Notes: generated by a model from the letters alone, not told the origin. Counted from the stretch's first letter, positions 1 to 11,098 are shown. The stretch: DNA of 64,000 bases from Bacteroidota bacterium (GCA_014584605.1 JACTMO010000062.1:100528-164527); one strand, 5' to 3'. Translations and numbers: made by a program.

Positions 1-2
1 TG

Positions 3-671
3 GAACTGGCGCGCGCGGCCAAACCGCTGGTGGTGAGCATGGGCGACGTGGCCGCCAGCGGCGGTTACTACATCAGTTGCAACGCCAACAGCATCTACGC
101 CGAACCCAACACCATCACCGGCAGCATTGGCGTGTTCGGCATCATCCCCAACGCCCAGGAACTGCTCAACCAACACCTCGGCATCACGGTGGACGGGGTG
201 AAGACCAACCACTACGCCGACCTGTTCGACGTGTCGCGCCCGCTGCGCCCCGACGAGCAGGCCCTGATCCAGGGCATGGTGGACCGCTTCTACGAGACCT
301 TCAAGGCGCGCGTGGCCCAGGGACGCAAGATGAGCGTGGCCCAGGTGGACAGTGTGGGCCGCGGCCGGGTGTGGACGGGCACCGACGCCAAGCGCGTGGG
401 CCTGGTGGACGAACTGGGGGGTCTGGAGGACGCCATTGCCGCCGCCGCCCGCATGGCCGGCCTGGAGAAATACCGCACCGTGGGCTACCCCGAGCAGGAG
501 GACCTGTTCAAGAGCCTGCTGAAAGGCCTGAACGCCAAGGCGGCCACCTATGTGGAGCGCGAGGTGCTGGGCTTGGACCCCGAGGTGGTTGGCCAGGCCC
601 GCGAACTGCAGCGCGTGAAACAGGCCACTGGCATCCAGGCCCGCATGCCCTTCTCCATCCGGGTGCACTGA
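3..671 (+). CDS. sppA: Signal peptide peptidase SppA, C-terminal part (5' end outside window)
   Basis: Membrane-bound serine protease of the SppA (S49) family, which degrades signal peptides left in the membrane after secretion. The reading frame is open from the left edge, so only the C-terminal part is present. The block [12 protein letters not shown] carries the nucleophilic serine (in ASGGYY), followed by the TGSIGVFG segment usual in the family. The lysine of the Ser-Lys dyad lies in the N-terminal half in double-domain SppA proteins and cannot be seen here. The downstream gene is convergent and an imperfect hairpin separates the two. Confidence 0.93.
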   Translation, partial: ELARAAKPLVVSMGDVAASGGYYISCNANSIYAEPNTITGSIGVFGIIPNAQELLNQHLGITVDGVKTNHYADLFDVSRPLRPDEQALIQGMVDRFYETFKARVAQGRKMSVAQVDSVGRGRVWTGTDAKRVGLVDELGGLEDAIAAAARMAGLEKYRTVGYPEQEDLFKSLLKGLNAKAATYVEREVLGLDPEVVGQARELQRVKQATGIQARMPFSIRVH

Positions 672-690
672 ACCGGCCAGGAACAGCGAA

Positions 691-712
691 GGGCCGTTCG
701 GATGAACGACCC
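691..712. terminator. Imperfect hairpin between convergent sppA and DUF2797 genes
   Basis: GGG-C-CGTTC, loop GGAT, GAACG-A-CCC: eight paired bases with one C/A mismatch. It has no clear T-run. Its place between two convergent genes is the main reason to call a terminator. Confidence 0.35.
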
Positions 713-780
713 CTCGACTGCCCTAACGATCGGTCCACTGACCAAAACCTGCCTTCTGTACGGCCGGTGCCGACCGCGGG

Positions 781-1611
781 TTACGATCGCGCTGCGGCCA
801 AGGGGCGTGGTCCGTTCAATTCGATGTGGAACCCGCTGTGGTTGCGCACGTTGAGCACCCGCCCATCCGTCCAGACCAGGTATTGCCCCTTGATGGCCGC
901 CAGCGTACCCGCGACCTCCGCTTCCTTGTCCAGGTTGATGCTGCGGACCTTGGGCGGCAGGTGGTCCACGGGGTAGTGCAGGTCCACCGCACGTTCCGCC
1001 GGCAGGGCGAACTCCCGCAGCGCGGCCGGGATGGCGTCGAGCGCGCGGGGCCGTTGGAGCGAAAGGACATCGGGCGCCGGTCGCACCGGCCGCAGCATGG
1101 CGCGCCAGTCCGTGCGGTCGGCGAACACGTCCTTGAGGGCCACCTCGATGAGGCCGGCGAGCTGCCGGTGGGGCGTGCGTGCGATGGGCAGGGCCTGCAC
1201 CGCCCCCTGGTCGATCCAGCGCACGGGCACCTGGGTGCTGCGCGTCACACCCACCTTCACCCCGCCGGTGAAGCTGAGGTACACGATGTGCTCCTGCAGA
1301 TGGTGCGTGCGCTCCCAGTCCGGGTCGCGGCCCTCGCCCAGGTGCGCACGGCAGAGCTCGGGCCGCACGATGCACGCGGAGGCCTCGGGCGAATCGCGGA
1401 AGCAGGGGTAACAGAAGCCCTGGCCGAAGAACTTGCCCACCTTCCGCCCGCAGACGACGCAGGTCCTGATGCCCGTGGCCCGCACCGTGAGGTCGCCGCC
1501 CAGCCGCCCGTTGAGGTCGATGGACCCTTCGCCGAGCTGCATGGTGTAGCGCACCTCCCCGGTATCCGGCAGGAGGACGGCGTGCATCTTGCGCAGGGGT
1601 CCGCTGTGCAT
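781..1611 (-). CDS. DUF2797 domain protein with zinc-ribbon-like cysteine pairs
   Basis: A 276-residue protein matching the DUF2797 family, whose function is not established. The N-terminal third has a CVVC pair and a CYPC pair about 19 residues apart, which suggests a small zinc ribbon. It continues with a conserved segment around HLQEHIVYLSFTGGVKVG. It is divergent from the GH3 gene, and the start codons are 68 bp apart; the two -7 boxes between them nearly overlap. A second in-frame ATG lies eight codons downstream, at 1587. The first was kept because it sits 28 nt from a good -7 box. I recall DUF2797 next to GH3 in other Bacteroidota, but cannot check this here. Confidence 0.85.
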   Translation of the reverse strand: MHSGPLRKMHAVLLPDTGEVRYTMQLGEGSIDLNGRLGGDLTVRATGIRTCVVCGRKVGKFFGQGFCYPCFRDSPEASACIVRPELCRAHLGEGRDPDWERTHHLQEHIVYLSFTGGVKVGVTRSTQVPVRWIDQGAVQALPIARTPHRQLAGLIEVALKDVFADRTDWRAMLRPVRPAPDVLSLQRPRALDAIPAALREFALPAERAVDLHYPVDHLPPKVRSINLDKEAEVAGTLAAIKGQYLVWTDGRVLNVRNHSGFHIELNGPRPLAAARS

Positions 1612-1627
1612 GTCGGCGCCGGTTGCT

Positions 1628-1647
1628 TACCTTTTCGGCACAAGATA
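1628..1647. promoter_or_regulatory. Back-to-back -7 boxes of a divergent promoter pair
   Basis: On the plus strand TACCTTTTCG (1628-1637) faces GH3. On the minus strand TATCTTGT (1647-1640) faces the DUF2797 gene. Both resemble the Bacteroidota -7 element TAnnTTTG. They are two bases apart, so the two polymerases could not bind at the same time. Confidence 0.5.
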
Positions 1648-1679
1648 GCCGCGCCAACGGACCCCAGCCGCCCATCGCC

Positions 1680-3191
1680 ATGCCCGTCAACGCGCTGTTC
1701 TCCTTCCTGATCAAGAAGCGGCTGCAGCAGATCCACCTGTTCCGCGACAACCCCCACGAGGCCCAGCTCGAGGTGTTCCACCAGCTGGTGCGCAGCGCGC
1801 GCCACACCGAGTGGGGCAAGCGCCACGAGTACGCCACGGTGCGCGACCCCGACGTGTTCCGCGAGCGGGTGCCCCTGCAGGACTACAACGACGTGCGGCC
1901 CTATGTGGAGCGCATGCGCCAGGGGCAGCAGAACCTGCTGTGGCCCACGGATGTGAAGTGGTTCGCCAAGAGCAGCGGCACCACCCAGGACCGCAGCAAG
2001 TTCATCCCGGTGACGCGCGAGGCCCTGGAGGACTGCCACTACAAGGGGGGCAAGGACCTGATCGCGCTGCACTACGAGCAGTTCCCGCAGAGCAAGCTCT
2101 TCATGGGCATGAGCATGGTGGTGGGCGGCAGCAGCACCATCGAACGCTTGCGTCCGGACGCCTATGCGGGCGACCTCTCGGCCATCATCATCCGCAACCT
2201 GCCCCTGTGGGTGGAGCTGCGGCGCACCCCGGCGATCGAGGTGGCGCTGATGGACAAGTGGGAGGACAAGATCGAACAGATGGCGCGCGAGACCATGCGC
2301 GAGGACGTGCGCTGCATCGCCGGGGTGCCCAGCTGGACCCTGGTGATCCTTCGTCGCATCCTGGAGCTCACCGGCCGCCGCCACATGCTGGAGGTCTGGC
2401 CCAACCTGGAGCTCTTCATGCACGGGGGCGTGAGCTTCCGCCCCTACCGCGAGCAGTTCGCCGCGCTCTTCCCCTCGCCCACCATGAACTACCTGGAGAG
2501 CTACAACGCCAGCGAGGGCTATTTCGCCATCCAGGACCGGCACGGTGCCGACGACCTGCTGCTGATGCTGGACTACGGCATCTTCTTCGAGTTCATGCCG
2601 ATGGACCAGGTGGGCCAGGAACGGCCCGGGACCAGGTTGCTCCACGAGGTGGAGGTGGGCTGCCAGTATGCCCTGGTGGTGAGCACCAACGCGGGGCTGT
2701 GGCGCTACATGCCGGGCGACACGGTGCGGTTCACCAGCGTGCGCCCCTACCGCATCCAGGTGAGCGGCCGCATCCGCAGCTACATCAACGCCTTCGGCGA
2801 GGAGCTCATCGTGGAGAACGCCGACCGCGCCATCGAGGCCGCATGCCGGGCCCATGGGGCCGTGGTGCAGGAGTACACCGCCGGTCCCATCCACCAGGAC
2901 GACTCCGGGCGCGGCGGGCACGAATGGCTGATCGAGTTCGAGCGTACGCCGGCCGACCTGGACGCCTTCGTCGCCACGCTGGACGGCACGCTGCGCGAGG
3001 TGAACTCGGACTACGACGCCAAGCGCACCGGCGACCGCATCCTGGCCCGGCCGCTGGTGCATGCCCTGCCGACGGGCACCTTCCACGAGTGGATGAAACG
3101 ACGCGGCAAGCTCGGCGGCCAGCACAAGGTGCCCCGCCTGGCCAACGACCGCAGCTACGTGGAACAGTTGTTGCCCCAGCCGGTGCCGTGA
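1680..3191 (+). CDS. GH3-family acyl-adenylate-forming protein
   Basis: 503 residues, of full GH3 family length. Plant GH3 enzymes adenylate a carboxylate and conjugate it to an amino acid; the substrate of the bacterial members is unknown. The segment KWFAKSSGTTQDRSKFIPV is the serine/threonine-rich phosphate-binding loop of adenylating enzymes. The NYLESYNASEGYFAIQD block and the YMPGDTVRF block are the later nucleotide-binding motifs. The ATG at 1680 was chosen because the protein then begins MPVNALFSFLIKKR, like family members. The frame is open upstream to 1623 but that part overlaps the promoter. The next gene overlaps its stop codon by 4 nt. Confidence 0.88.
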   Translation: MPVNALFSFLIKKRLQQIHLFRDNPHEAQLEVFHQLVRSARHTEWGKRHEYATVRDPDVFRERVPLQDYNDVRPYVERMRQGQQNLLWPTDVKWFAKSSGTTQDRSKFIPVTREALEDCHYKGGKDLIALHYEQFPQSKLFMGMSMVVGGSSTIERLRPDAYAGDLSAIIIRNLPLWVELRRTPAIEVALMDKWEDKIEQMARETMREDVRCIAGVPSWTLVILRRILELTGRRHMLEVWPNLELFMHGGVSFRPYREQFAALFPSPTMNYLESYNASEGYFAIQDRHGADDLLLMLDYGIFFEFMPMDQVGQERPGTRLLHEVEVGCQYALVVSTNAGLWRYMPGDTVRFTSVRPYRIQVSGRIRSYINAFGEELIVENADRAIEAACRAHGAVVQEYTAGPIHQDDSGRGGHEWLIEFERTPADLDAFVATLDGTLREVNSDYDAKRTGDRILARPLVHALPTGTFHEWMKRRGKLGGQHKVPRLANDRSYVEQLLPQPVP

Positions 3192-4006
3192 TCCCCCGCC
3201 TCCCCCCGGCGCTCCTGGCGCTCCTCCTCCTATGCACCGCGGCCGTGGCCCAGCCCACCCTCCCTACGGAGGCCGTGATCGACGGGCATTTCGATGCGTT
3301 CACCACCGATGAACTGGGCAACGTGTACGCGCTGCGCGGCGACGAGCTCGTCCTGTTCGGTCCGAACGGCGGGAGCTGGCTGCGCAACAGCGTGAAGACC
3401 TTCGGCCGCATCGCCGTGCTGGACGCCTTCTACAGCCTGAAGCCCCTGCTCTTCAGCGCCGAGCAGGGCCAGCTGGCCATGCTGGACAACACCCTGAGCC
3501 TGCAGGGCAGCGTGATCAACCTGCCGCGCAGCGGCTTCCCCCAGGTGGTGCTGGCCTGTGCCAGCGTCCAGAACCACTTCTGGTTCTTCGACCAACGCGA
3601 GGGCGAGCTGGTGCGGGTGGACGCCCAGCTGCGCCGCACGGCCTCCACAGGCCGCATCGACCAGCTCATCGGACACACCCCGGAGCCCGTGCAGATGCTG
3701 GAGTTGGACAACTGGCTCTATGTGAACTCGCCCCGGCACGGCATCCTGGTGTTCGACCTCTTCGGCACCTATGCCCGCACCATCCCCCTCACCGGTGTCG
3801 AACGCTTCGAGGCCCGGAACCGCTCGCTGTACCTGGTGCGCGAGGGCCGTTTCGAGCGGTTCGACCTGCGGACCCTGGAGACCACGACCATGCCGCTGCC
3901 GCCGCTGCGCCCGGGCGAGGTGCTGCGCGACGCACGGGTGGAACAGGGCCGTATGATGCTCCTGCTCCCCGACCGCATCGTGATCGCCCGCCTCCCCGCT
4001 CCCTGA
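3188..4006 (+). CDS. Secreted hypothetical protein, probable beta-propeller-like
   Basis: 272 residues beginning at a GTG that overlaps the GH3 stop (GTGA), so translation is probably coupled. The N-terminus is a clear signal peptide: short basic start, leucine-rich core (ALLALLLLCTAAVA), cleavage before Q. The mature part has repeated short strands with phrases such as DELGNVYALRGDELVLFG and FDLFGTYARTIPL. This is the pattern of NHL or WD-like propeller blades, but I recognise no specific family. Role unknown. Confidence 0.75.
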   Translation: MIPRLPPALLALLLLCTAAVAQPTLPTEAVIDGHFDAFTTDELGNVYALRGDELVLFGPNGGSWLRNSVKTFGRIAVLDAFYSLKPLLFSAEQGQLAMLDNTLSLQGSVINLPRSGFPQVVLACASVQNHFWFFDQREGELVRVDAQLRRTASTGRIDQLIGHTPEPVQMLELDNWLYVNSPRHGILVFDLFGTYARTIPLTGVERFEARNRSLYLVREGRFERFDLRTLETTTMPLPPLRPGEVLRDARVEQGRMMLLLPDRIVIARLPAP

Positions 4007-4043
4007 CTTTTCCACAAGCACACCCGGCACCGGCGGCGGCGGG

Positions 4044-4051
4044 TATCTTCG
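4044..4051 (+). promoter_or_regulatory. -7 box TATCTTCG of the deoxynucleoside kinase gene
   Basis: TATCTTCG, 26 nt before the ATG at 4078, fits the TAnnTTCG form seen across this window. Confidence 0.5.
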
Positions 4052-4077
4052 CCATCCCGCTTCAGTACCGCCTCCCC

Positions 4078-4779
4078 ATGCACATCGCGATCGCCGGCAA
4101 CATCGGTTCGGGCAAGACCACCCTCACGCAGCTCCTGGCCAAACACTACAAATGGGACCAGCTCCAGGAGGCCGTGGACAACAACCCCTACCTGTTCGAC
4201 TTCTACAAGGACATGCAGCGCTGGAGCTTCAACCTCCAGATCTTCTTCCTCAACTCGCGCTTCGAACAGCTGCTGGAGATCCGCAGGAGCGGCCGCAACG
4301 TGATCCAGGACCGCACCATCTACGAGGACGCCTTCATCTTCGCACCCAACCTGCACGCGATGGGGCTGATGACCACCCGCGACTTCGAGAACTACTTCCG
4401 CCTGTTCCAGAACATGGACAGCGCCATCACCCCGCCGGACCTGTTGATCTACCTGCGCGCCAGCGTGCCCAACCTGGTGGCGCAGATCGCCGAACGCGGC
4501 CGCGAGTACGAGAACGGCATCAGCATCGACTACCTCAAGCGCCTCAACGAACGCTATGAGGCCTGGATCAGCACCTACGACAAGGGCAAATTGCTGGTGA
4601 TCGACGTGGACGACAACGCTTTCCATACCAACCCCGAGCACCTGGGCCGCATCATCAACGCGATCGATGCGGAGATCCACGGCCTGTTCCCGGCGGACAC
4701 CCCGTCCACCAACGGACACGGCAAACCGGCGAAAGCGCCGGCCAAGGCTCCCACCAAGGCCCCCGCGAAGAAGCGCTGA
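4078..4779 (+). CDS. Deoxynucleoside kinase (dNK/dGK family) with Ala-Lys-Pro tail
   Basis: Phosphorylates deoxynucleosides for dNTP salvage. The P-loop is GNIGSGKTT (residues 7-15) and QDRTIYED (77-84) is the family's DRS-like catalytic motif. The core is about 210 residues, as usual. The last 20 or so residues are a low-complexity extension of alternating K, P and A (KPAKAPAKAPTKAPAKKR), which is not needed for catalysis and resembles histone H1-like tails. Which deoxynucleoside is preferred cannot be read from the sequence. Confidence 0.88.
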   Translation: MHIAIAGNIGSGKTTLTQLLAKHYKWDQLQEAVDNNPYLFDFYKDMQRWSFNLQIFFLNSRFEQLLEIRRSGRNVIQDRTIYEDAFIFAPNLHAMGLMTTRDFENYFRLFQNMDSAITPPDLLIYLRASVPNLVAQIAERGREYENGISIDYLKRLNERYEAWISTYDKGKLLVIDVDDNAFHTNPEHLGRIINAIDAEIHGLFPADTPSTNGHGKPAKAPAKAPTKAPAKKR

Positions 4780-4820
4780 GTCTGCCGCCCGGTGAAGCCA
4801 TCGCCGAGCTCATCGGTGAG

Positions 4821-5000
4821 GTGCTTGCACAGGGTGTCCTGGAAGGTCTGTTCGGCCTTCCCCGCAGGCTTGGTGCCGTGGTGCGAAGCCTGTTCCTCCC
4901 CAAGCTGACCTACCGTTCTGCCTTACGCGGAAGCTGGAACAAGCGGGTGGGTGTGTTGGTCCTTCTGCTTATCGGTGCGGTCGTTGCATTGATCACCTGA
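4821..5000 (+). CDS. Possible small single-span membrane protein (59 aa)
   Basis: A short frame after the kinase gene. It starts at GTG 4821 and ends with a hydrophobic stretch VGVLVLLLIGAVVALIT immediately before the stop, like a tail-anchored peptide. The part before the helix is basic (PRRL, RGSWNKR). The frame stays open upstream through the kinase stop, so the start is uncertain and no good ribosome site is visible. The sensible charge and helix layout argues for a real gene. No family recognised. Confidence 0.35.
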   Translation: MLAQGVLEGLFGLPRRLGAVVRSLFLPKLTYRSALRGSWNKRVGVLVLLLIGAVVALIT

Positions 5001-5081
5001 ACAGGTGCGCGGAGCACATGATGCCTGAACGGCGAACGCCACGCTGGTGAGCGCGGCGTTCGCATGTTCGGGCGGACCCGA

Positions 5082-7349
<2,268 letters not shown>

Positions 7350-7414
7350 CGCTTTCTATGTTGTGTACGGTCTTGTCCTTCAGTGCTTTCCACCAGGCCG
7401 GTCGAAAGCGGGCG

Positions 7415-7422
7415 CGAAAATA
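7415..7422 (-). promoter_or_regulatory. -7 box TATTTTCG of hppA
   Basis: Read on the minus strand, TATTTTCG lies 65 nt before the hppA ATG. Confidence 0.45.
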
Positions 7423-7492
7423 GCCGAAGGCCCGGAATTCCGTGTTATGCCCGATCTCCCCTCCGGGAATTGCCCATGAGCGGATGCCCGGA

Positions 7493-8476
7493 TCAAGCCT
7501 TGGCGTAGGAAACCGACTTCACGGCCTCCACCACCCGCTTCACACTGGGCAGCGACTCCTCAATGAGGTTGGGCGCGAAGGGCAACGGTGTATCGGCCTG
7601 GGTCACCCGCACCACCGGGGCATCCAGGTGGTCGAACGCATGGCGTTGCACCCGGTAGCTGATCTCGCTGGCGATGCTGCCATAGGGGAAGTTCTCGTCC
7701 ACCACCACCAGGCGGTTGGTCTTCTTCACCGAGGCGATGATGGTGGCCTCGTCCAGCGGGCGGATGGTGCGCAGGTCGATCACTTCGGCATTGATCCCCT
7801 CCTTGGCGAGTTCTTCCGCAGCGCCCAGGGCCACCTTCATCATCTTGTTGAAGGAGACGATGGTGACATCCGTGCCTTCGCGCTTCACATCCGCGACCCC
7901 GATCGGTAAAAGATACTCGCCATCGGGCACCTCGCCCTTGTCGCCGTACATGCGTTCGCTCTCCATGAAGAGCACGGGGTCGTTGTCGCGGATCGCGGCC
8001 TTCAACAGTCCCTTTGCATCGTACGGCGTGCTGGGGCTGATCACCTTGAGACCCGGGATGTTGGCGTAGAAGGCCTCGAAGCTCTGGCTGTGCGTGGCGG
8101 CCAGCTGGCCGGCGCTGCCATTGCCGCCGCGGAACACGATGGGCACATGAAACTGGCCGCCGCTCATCTGCAGCATCTTGGCGGCGTGGTTGATGATCTG
8201 GTCGCTGGCCAGGATGGCGAAGTTCCAGGTCATGAACTCCACGATGGGGCGCAGGCCGTTCATGGCGGCGCCCACGCCGATGGCCGCGAAACCCAGCTCG
8301 CTGATGGGCGTGTCGATCACGCGCTGCGGGCCAAACTCGGCCAGCATGCCCTTGCTCACCTTGTAGGCCCCGTCGTATTCGGCCACCTCCTCGCCCATGA
8401 GGAACACGTTCGGGTCACGGCGCATCTCCTCGGACATGGCCTCGTTGAGGGCTTCGCGGTACTGGATGGTGCGCAT
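7493..8476 (-). CDS. pdhB: Pyruvate dehydrogenase E1 component subunit beta
   Basis: 327 residues of the transketolase-like beta subunit that pairs with PdhA to decarboxylate pyruvate with thiamine diphosphate. The segment VFLMGEEVAEYDGAYKVSKG contains the cofactor-activating glutamate, and MTWNFAILASDQIINHAAK is the usual mid-domain block. The frame runs further upstream, but the ATG at 8476 (MRTIQYREALNEAM) is the family start. It also lies 18 nt from a matching -7 box. The alpha subunit is not adjacent. The gene is divergent from etfB. Confidence 0.94.
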   Translation of the reverse strand: MRTIQYREALNEAMSEEMRRDPNVFLMGEEVAEYDGAYKVSKGMLAEFGPQRVIDTPISELGFAAIGVGAAMNGLRPIVEFMTWNFAILASDQIINHAAKMLQMSGGQFHVPIVFRGGNGSAGQLAATHSQSFEAFYANIPGLKVISPSTPYDAKGLLKAAIRDNDPVLFMESERMYGDKGEVPDGEYLLPIGVADVKREGTDVTIVSFNKMMKVALGAAEELAKEGINAEVIDLRTIRPLDEATIIASVKKTNRLVVVDENFPYGSIASEISYRVQRHAFDHLDAPVVRVTQADTPLPFAPNLIEESLPSVKRVVEAVKSVSYAKA

Positions 8477-8494
8477 GGGCGTGGGAATGGGCTC

Positions 8495-8502
8495 CAAAAG
8501 TA
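8495..8502 (-). promoter_or_regulatory. -7 box TACTTTTG of pdhB
   Basis: Minus-strand TACTTTTG fits the TAnnTTTG consensus and lies 18 nt before the chosen pdhB start. Confidence 0.55.
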
Positions 8503-8560
8503 GGCCGCGCGGGCAGGCGGCGGTACACCGAAGGAAAAGGTGCGGAAGCATCGCCGGCCT

Positions 8561-8568
8561 TACTTTCG
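8561..8568 (+). promoter_or_regulatory. -7 box TACTTTCG of etfB
   Basis: TACTTTCG, 52 nt before the etfB ATG, diverges from the pdhB promoter about 60 bp away. Confidence 0.5.
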
Positions 8569-8620
8569 CGCCCCACTACCGGCCCACGCCGACCCAATGC
8601 GTGGGCCGCATGCCCCGACC

Positions 8621-9364
8621 ATGAAGATCCTCGTTCTGATCAGCCAGGTTCCCGACACCACCGCGCGCATCGCCTTCACGGCGGACCAGACGCAGTACGA
8701 CGGCACCGGCGTCACCTTCATCGTGAACCCGTACGACGAGTGGTACGCCCTGGTGCGCGCCCTGGAGCTGAAGGAAGCTGCGGGCGCCGGTAGCGTCACC
8801 ACCATCACCGTGGGCCCTGCGGACACCGAGGCCACGATCCGCAAGGCCCTGGCCATCGGCGCCGACGAGGCGGTCCGGGTGGACGCGCGCCCCATGGACG
8901 CCTTCCAAGTGGCCGCCGAAGTGGCCGCGTACGCCAGCGGGAAGGGCTTCGACCTGGTGCTGGCCGGCAAAGAGACCATCGACCACAACGGGGGCCAGGT
9001 GGGGGCCATGGTGGCCGAACTGCTGGAACTGCCCTATGTGCCGGTGGTGAGCAAGCTGGAGGTGGCGGGCGGCACGGCCACGATGGAACGGGACGTGCCC
9101 GGCGGGACCGAGGTGGTGGAGGTGGCCCTTCCCTGCGTGGTGGGTGCCGCCAAGGGCATGGCCGAGCAGCGCATCCCCAACATGCGCGGGATCATGGCCG
9201 CGCGCACCAAGCCCCTGCAGGTGCTGCCCGCCACGGGGCAGGCTCCGCTGGCCAGCACCGTGCGCTTCGAACTGCCCCCCGCCAAGGGTGCCGTGAAGCT
9301 GATCCCCGCCGATGAGGCCGGCAGGCTCATTGAACTGCTGCACACCGAGGCCAAGGTGATCTGA
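8621..9364 (+). CDS. etfB: Electron transfer flavoprotein subunit beta
   Basis: 247 residues. EtfB binds AMP and, with EtfA, carries electrons from acyl-CoA dehydrogenases to the quinone pool. It begins MKILVLISQVPDTTARI, and has the family blocks VNPYDEWYALVRALELKE and VLAGKETIDHNGGQVGAM. The frame extends upstream to 8540, but the ATG at 8621 gives the normal N-terminus. It is followed after 81 nt by etfA in the same direction. Confidence 0.95.
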   Translation: MKILVLISQVPDTTARIAFTADQTQYDGTGVTFIVNPYDEWYALVRALELKEAAGAGSVTTITVGPADTEATIRKALAIGADEAVRVDARPMDAFQVAAEVAAYASGKGFDLVLAGKETIDHNGGQVGAMVAELLELPYVPVVSKLEVAGGTATMERDVPGGTEVVEVALPCVVGAAKGMAEQRIPNMRGIMAARTKPLQVLPATGQAPLASTVRFELPPAKGAVKLIPADEAGRLIELLHTEAKVI

Positions 9365-9445
9365 GCCGCCGGGTCCACGAGAGGAACCAAAGAGCAAGCA
9401 ACAAGGAAGGATGGCCGGACGCCCCCTCCCGAAAAGAAGATCCTG

Positions 9446-10384
9446 ATGAGCACGATCGTTTTCATCGACACCCGGGGAGAGAGGCTCCCCAAGACCGCCC
9501 AGGAAGCCGTGACCTATGCCGCCCAACTGGTCGGCGGGCCCGTGACGGCGGTGACCTTCGGCGATGCGCAGGGCCTTGAACAGCTGGGCGCCCATGGCGC
9601 CGGCAAGGTGGTCGTGGCGCGGGGTGTGAAGTCCGTGGACGGCCAGCAGCTCACCAAGCTGGTGTGCGCCGTGGCCGAGGCGGAAAAGGCCGATACCATC
9701 GTTTGCGTGGCCGATGCCACCGGCAAGGCCGTCGCCCCCCGGGTGGCCGTACGGCTCAAGGCCGGTCACGTGGCCGGCGCCACCGGGCTTCCCGAGGGAG
9801 GCAGCTTCCGCCGCAACGTGTTCAGCGGCAAGGCCCGCGCCTTCGTGCAGGTGGGCAGCGCGGTGCGCGTGGTGAGCCTCAGCCCCAACAGCGTGCCCAT
9901 CGCCGGAGGGGGTGCGCCGGCCACCGTGCAGGAGTTCAGCGGCGACCTGGGGTCGGCGCGCGTCACGGTCAAGGAACTGCGCAAGGCCGGCGCGGGCATC
10001 CCGTTGCCCGAGGCCGAGCGCGTGGTGAGCGGGGGCCGCGGCATGAAAGGACCGGAGAACTGGGGCCTGATCGAGGACCTGGCCCGCGAGCTGCACGCCG
10101 CCACCGCCTGCAGCAGGCCCGTGGCCGACGACCATTGGCGCCCGCACCACGAGCACGTGGGGCAGACCGGCGTGGCCATCCGGCCCGACCTTTACATCGC
10201 CATCGGGATCAGCGGCGCCATCCAGCACCTGGCAGGCGTGAACCAGAGCAAGGTGATCTGCGTGGTCAACAAGGACCCCGAGGCCCCCTTCTTCAAGGCG
10301 GCCGACTACGGCATCGTGGGCGATGCCTTCGAGGTGCTGCCCCGGCTGATCGAGGCCGCCAGGAAGCTGAACGCCGAGCGCTGA
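9446..10384 (+). CDS. etfA: Electron transfer flavoprotein subunit alpha
   Basis: 312 residues. The FAD-binding C-terminal domain is clear: SRPVADDHWRPHHEHVGQTG, then AIGISGAIQHLAGVNQSKVI and NKDPEAPFFKAADYGIVGD. It forms the heterodimer with EtfB encoded directly upstream. Confidence 0.95.
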   Translation: MSTIVFIDTRGERLPKTAQEAVTYAAQLVGGPVTAVTFGDAQGLEQLGAHGAGKVVVARGVKSVDGQQLTKLVCAVAEAEKADTIVCVADATGKAVAPRVAVRLKAGHVAGATGLPEGGSFRRNVFSGKARAFVQVGSAVRVVSLSPNSVPIAGGGAPATVQEFSGDLGSARVTVKELRKAGAGIPLPEAERVVSGGRGMKGPENWGLIEDLARELHAATACSRPVADDHWRPHHEHVGQTGVAIRPDLYIAIGISGAIQHLAGVNQSKVICVVNKDPEAPFFKAADYGIVGDAFEVLPRLIEAARKLNAER

Positions 10385-10400
10385 ACTGGCCGCCGCACCC

Positions 10401-10408
10401 TATCTTCA
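10401..10408 (+). promoter_or_regulatory. -7 box TATCTTCA and Shine-Dalgarno of the BFN gene
   Basis: TATCTTCA is 18 nt before the ATG at 10427. GGAGAGG (10419-10425), just before the start codon, is one of the few purine-rich ribosome sites in the window. Confidence 0.45.
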
Positions 10409-10426
10409 CGGCCCCGCACGGAGAGG

Positions 10427-11020
10427 ATGGACAAGGTCGAGCTGAAGTTCCTGCGCATCACCTACAGCCACACGCACGCCGGTGCCTACGCACTGATCCT
10501 GGCGGAGGCGCAGGGCGAACGGCGGCTCCCCATCATCATCGGCGGGGTGGAGGCCCAGGCCATCGCCATCCAGGTGGAGAACATTAAACCTGCGCGGCCC
10601 CTCACACACGACCTGTTCAAGAACCTCAGCGACACCCTCGGGGTGGGGCTCAAGGAAGTGGTGATCAACGACCTGGTGGAAGGCATCTTCCACGCCAAAC
10701 TGGTGCTGGAGCAGAACGGTCAGGAAGTGGAGATCGACGCGCGCAGCAGCGATGCCATCGCCCTGGCCCTGCGCTTCCAATGCCCCATCTTCACCTACGA
10801 GTTCATCATGGGCGCTGCCGGGCTGAAGGTGGAGGAAGGCGAGGAAAGCAAGGAGGAGCGCCCCGCCGAACCCGTGGAGCGCGGCAAGCCCGCCAAGGGC
10901 ATCAAGGGCAGCAGCACCGAGGAGCTCCAGGAAATGCTGGATAAGGCGTTGCGGGAGGAGGACTACGAGCGCGCCAGCAAGATCCGGGACGAGATCAAGC
11001 GGCGCGAACAGACCAACTGA
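10427..11020 (+). CDS. Bifunctional nuclease family protein (DUF151) with C-terminal UVR motif
   Basis: 197 residues. The first 130 match the BFN/DUF151 family: RRLPIIIGGVEAQAIAIQ, then RPLTHDLFKN and DARSSDAIALALRF. Plant members have DNase and RNase activity; bacterial roles are largely untested. The C-terminus (LQEMLDKALREEDYERASK) is a UVR motif, the helical hairpin used by UvrB/UvrC for interaction. This pairing is common in Bacteroidota. It follows etfA by 42 nt but has its own -7 box. Confidence 0.88.
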   Translation: MDKVELKFLRITYSHTHAGAYALILAEAQGERRLPIIIGGVEAQAIAIQVENIKPARPLTHDLFKNLSDTLGVGLKEVVINDLVEGIFHAKLVLEQNGQEVEIDARSSDAIALALRFQCPIFTYEFIMGAAGLKVEEGEESKEERPAEPVERGKPAKGIKGSSTEELQEMLDKALREEDYERASKIRDEIKRREQTN

Positions 11021-11058
11021 TCGCGTTCCGCACACGGCGCAGCGGGGAACCGGGACCG

Positions 11059-11091
11059 ACAGGACCGCGGCGGCCGTCCGGGTCCGCCTGT
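11059..11091. terminator. Imperfect hairpin between BFN and permease genes
   Basis: ACAGG pairs with CCTGT at the outer ends and GC-rich, partly paired sequence fills the inside. No T-run follows. It is placed between two convergent genes. Confidence 0.3.
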
Positions 11092-11098
11092 ACGACGC

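Noticed and set aside
548..3125. Very long open frames antisense to or out of frame with DUF2797 and GH3
   Set aside because: Their translations are repetitive in R, A, G, P and H with no motifs. High GC removes stop codons from the other frames; the same happens over most genes in this window.
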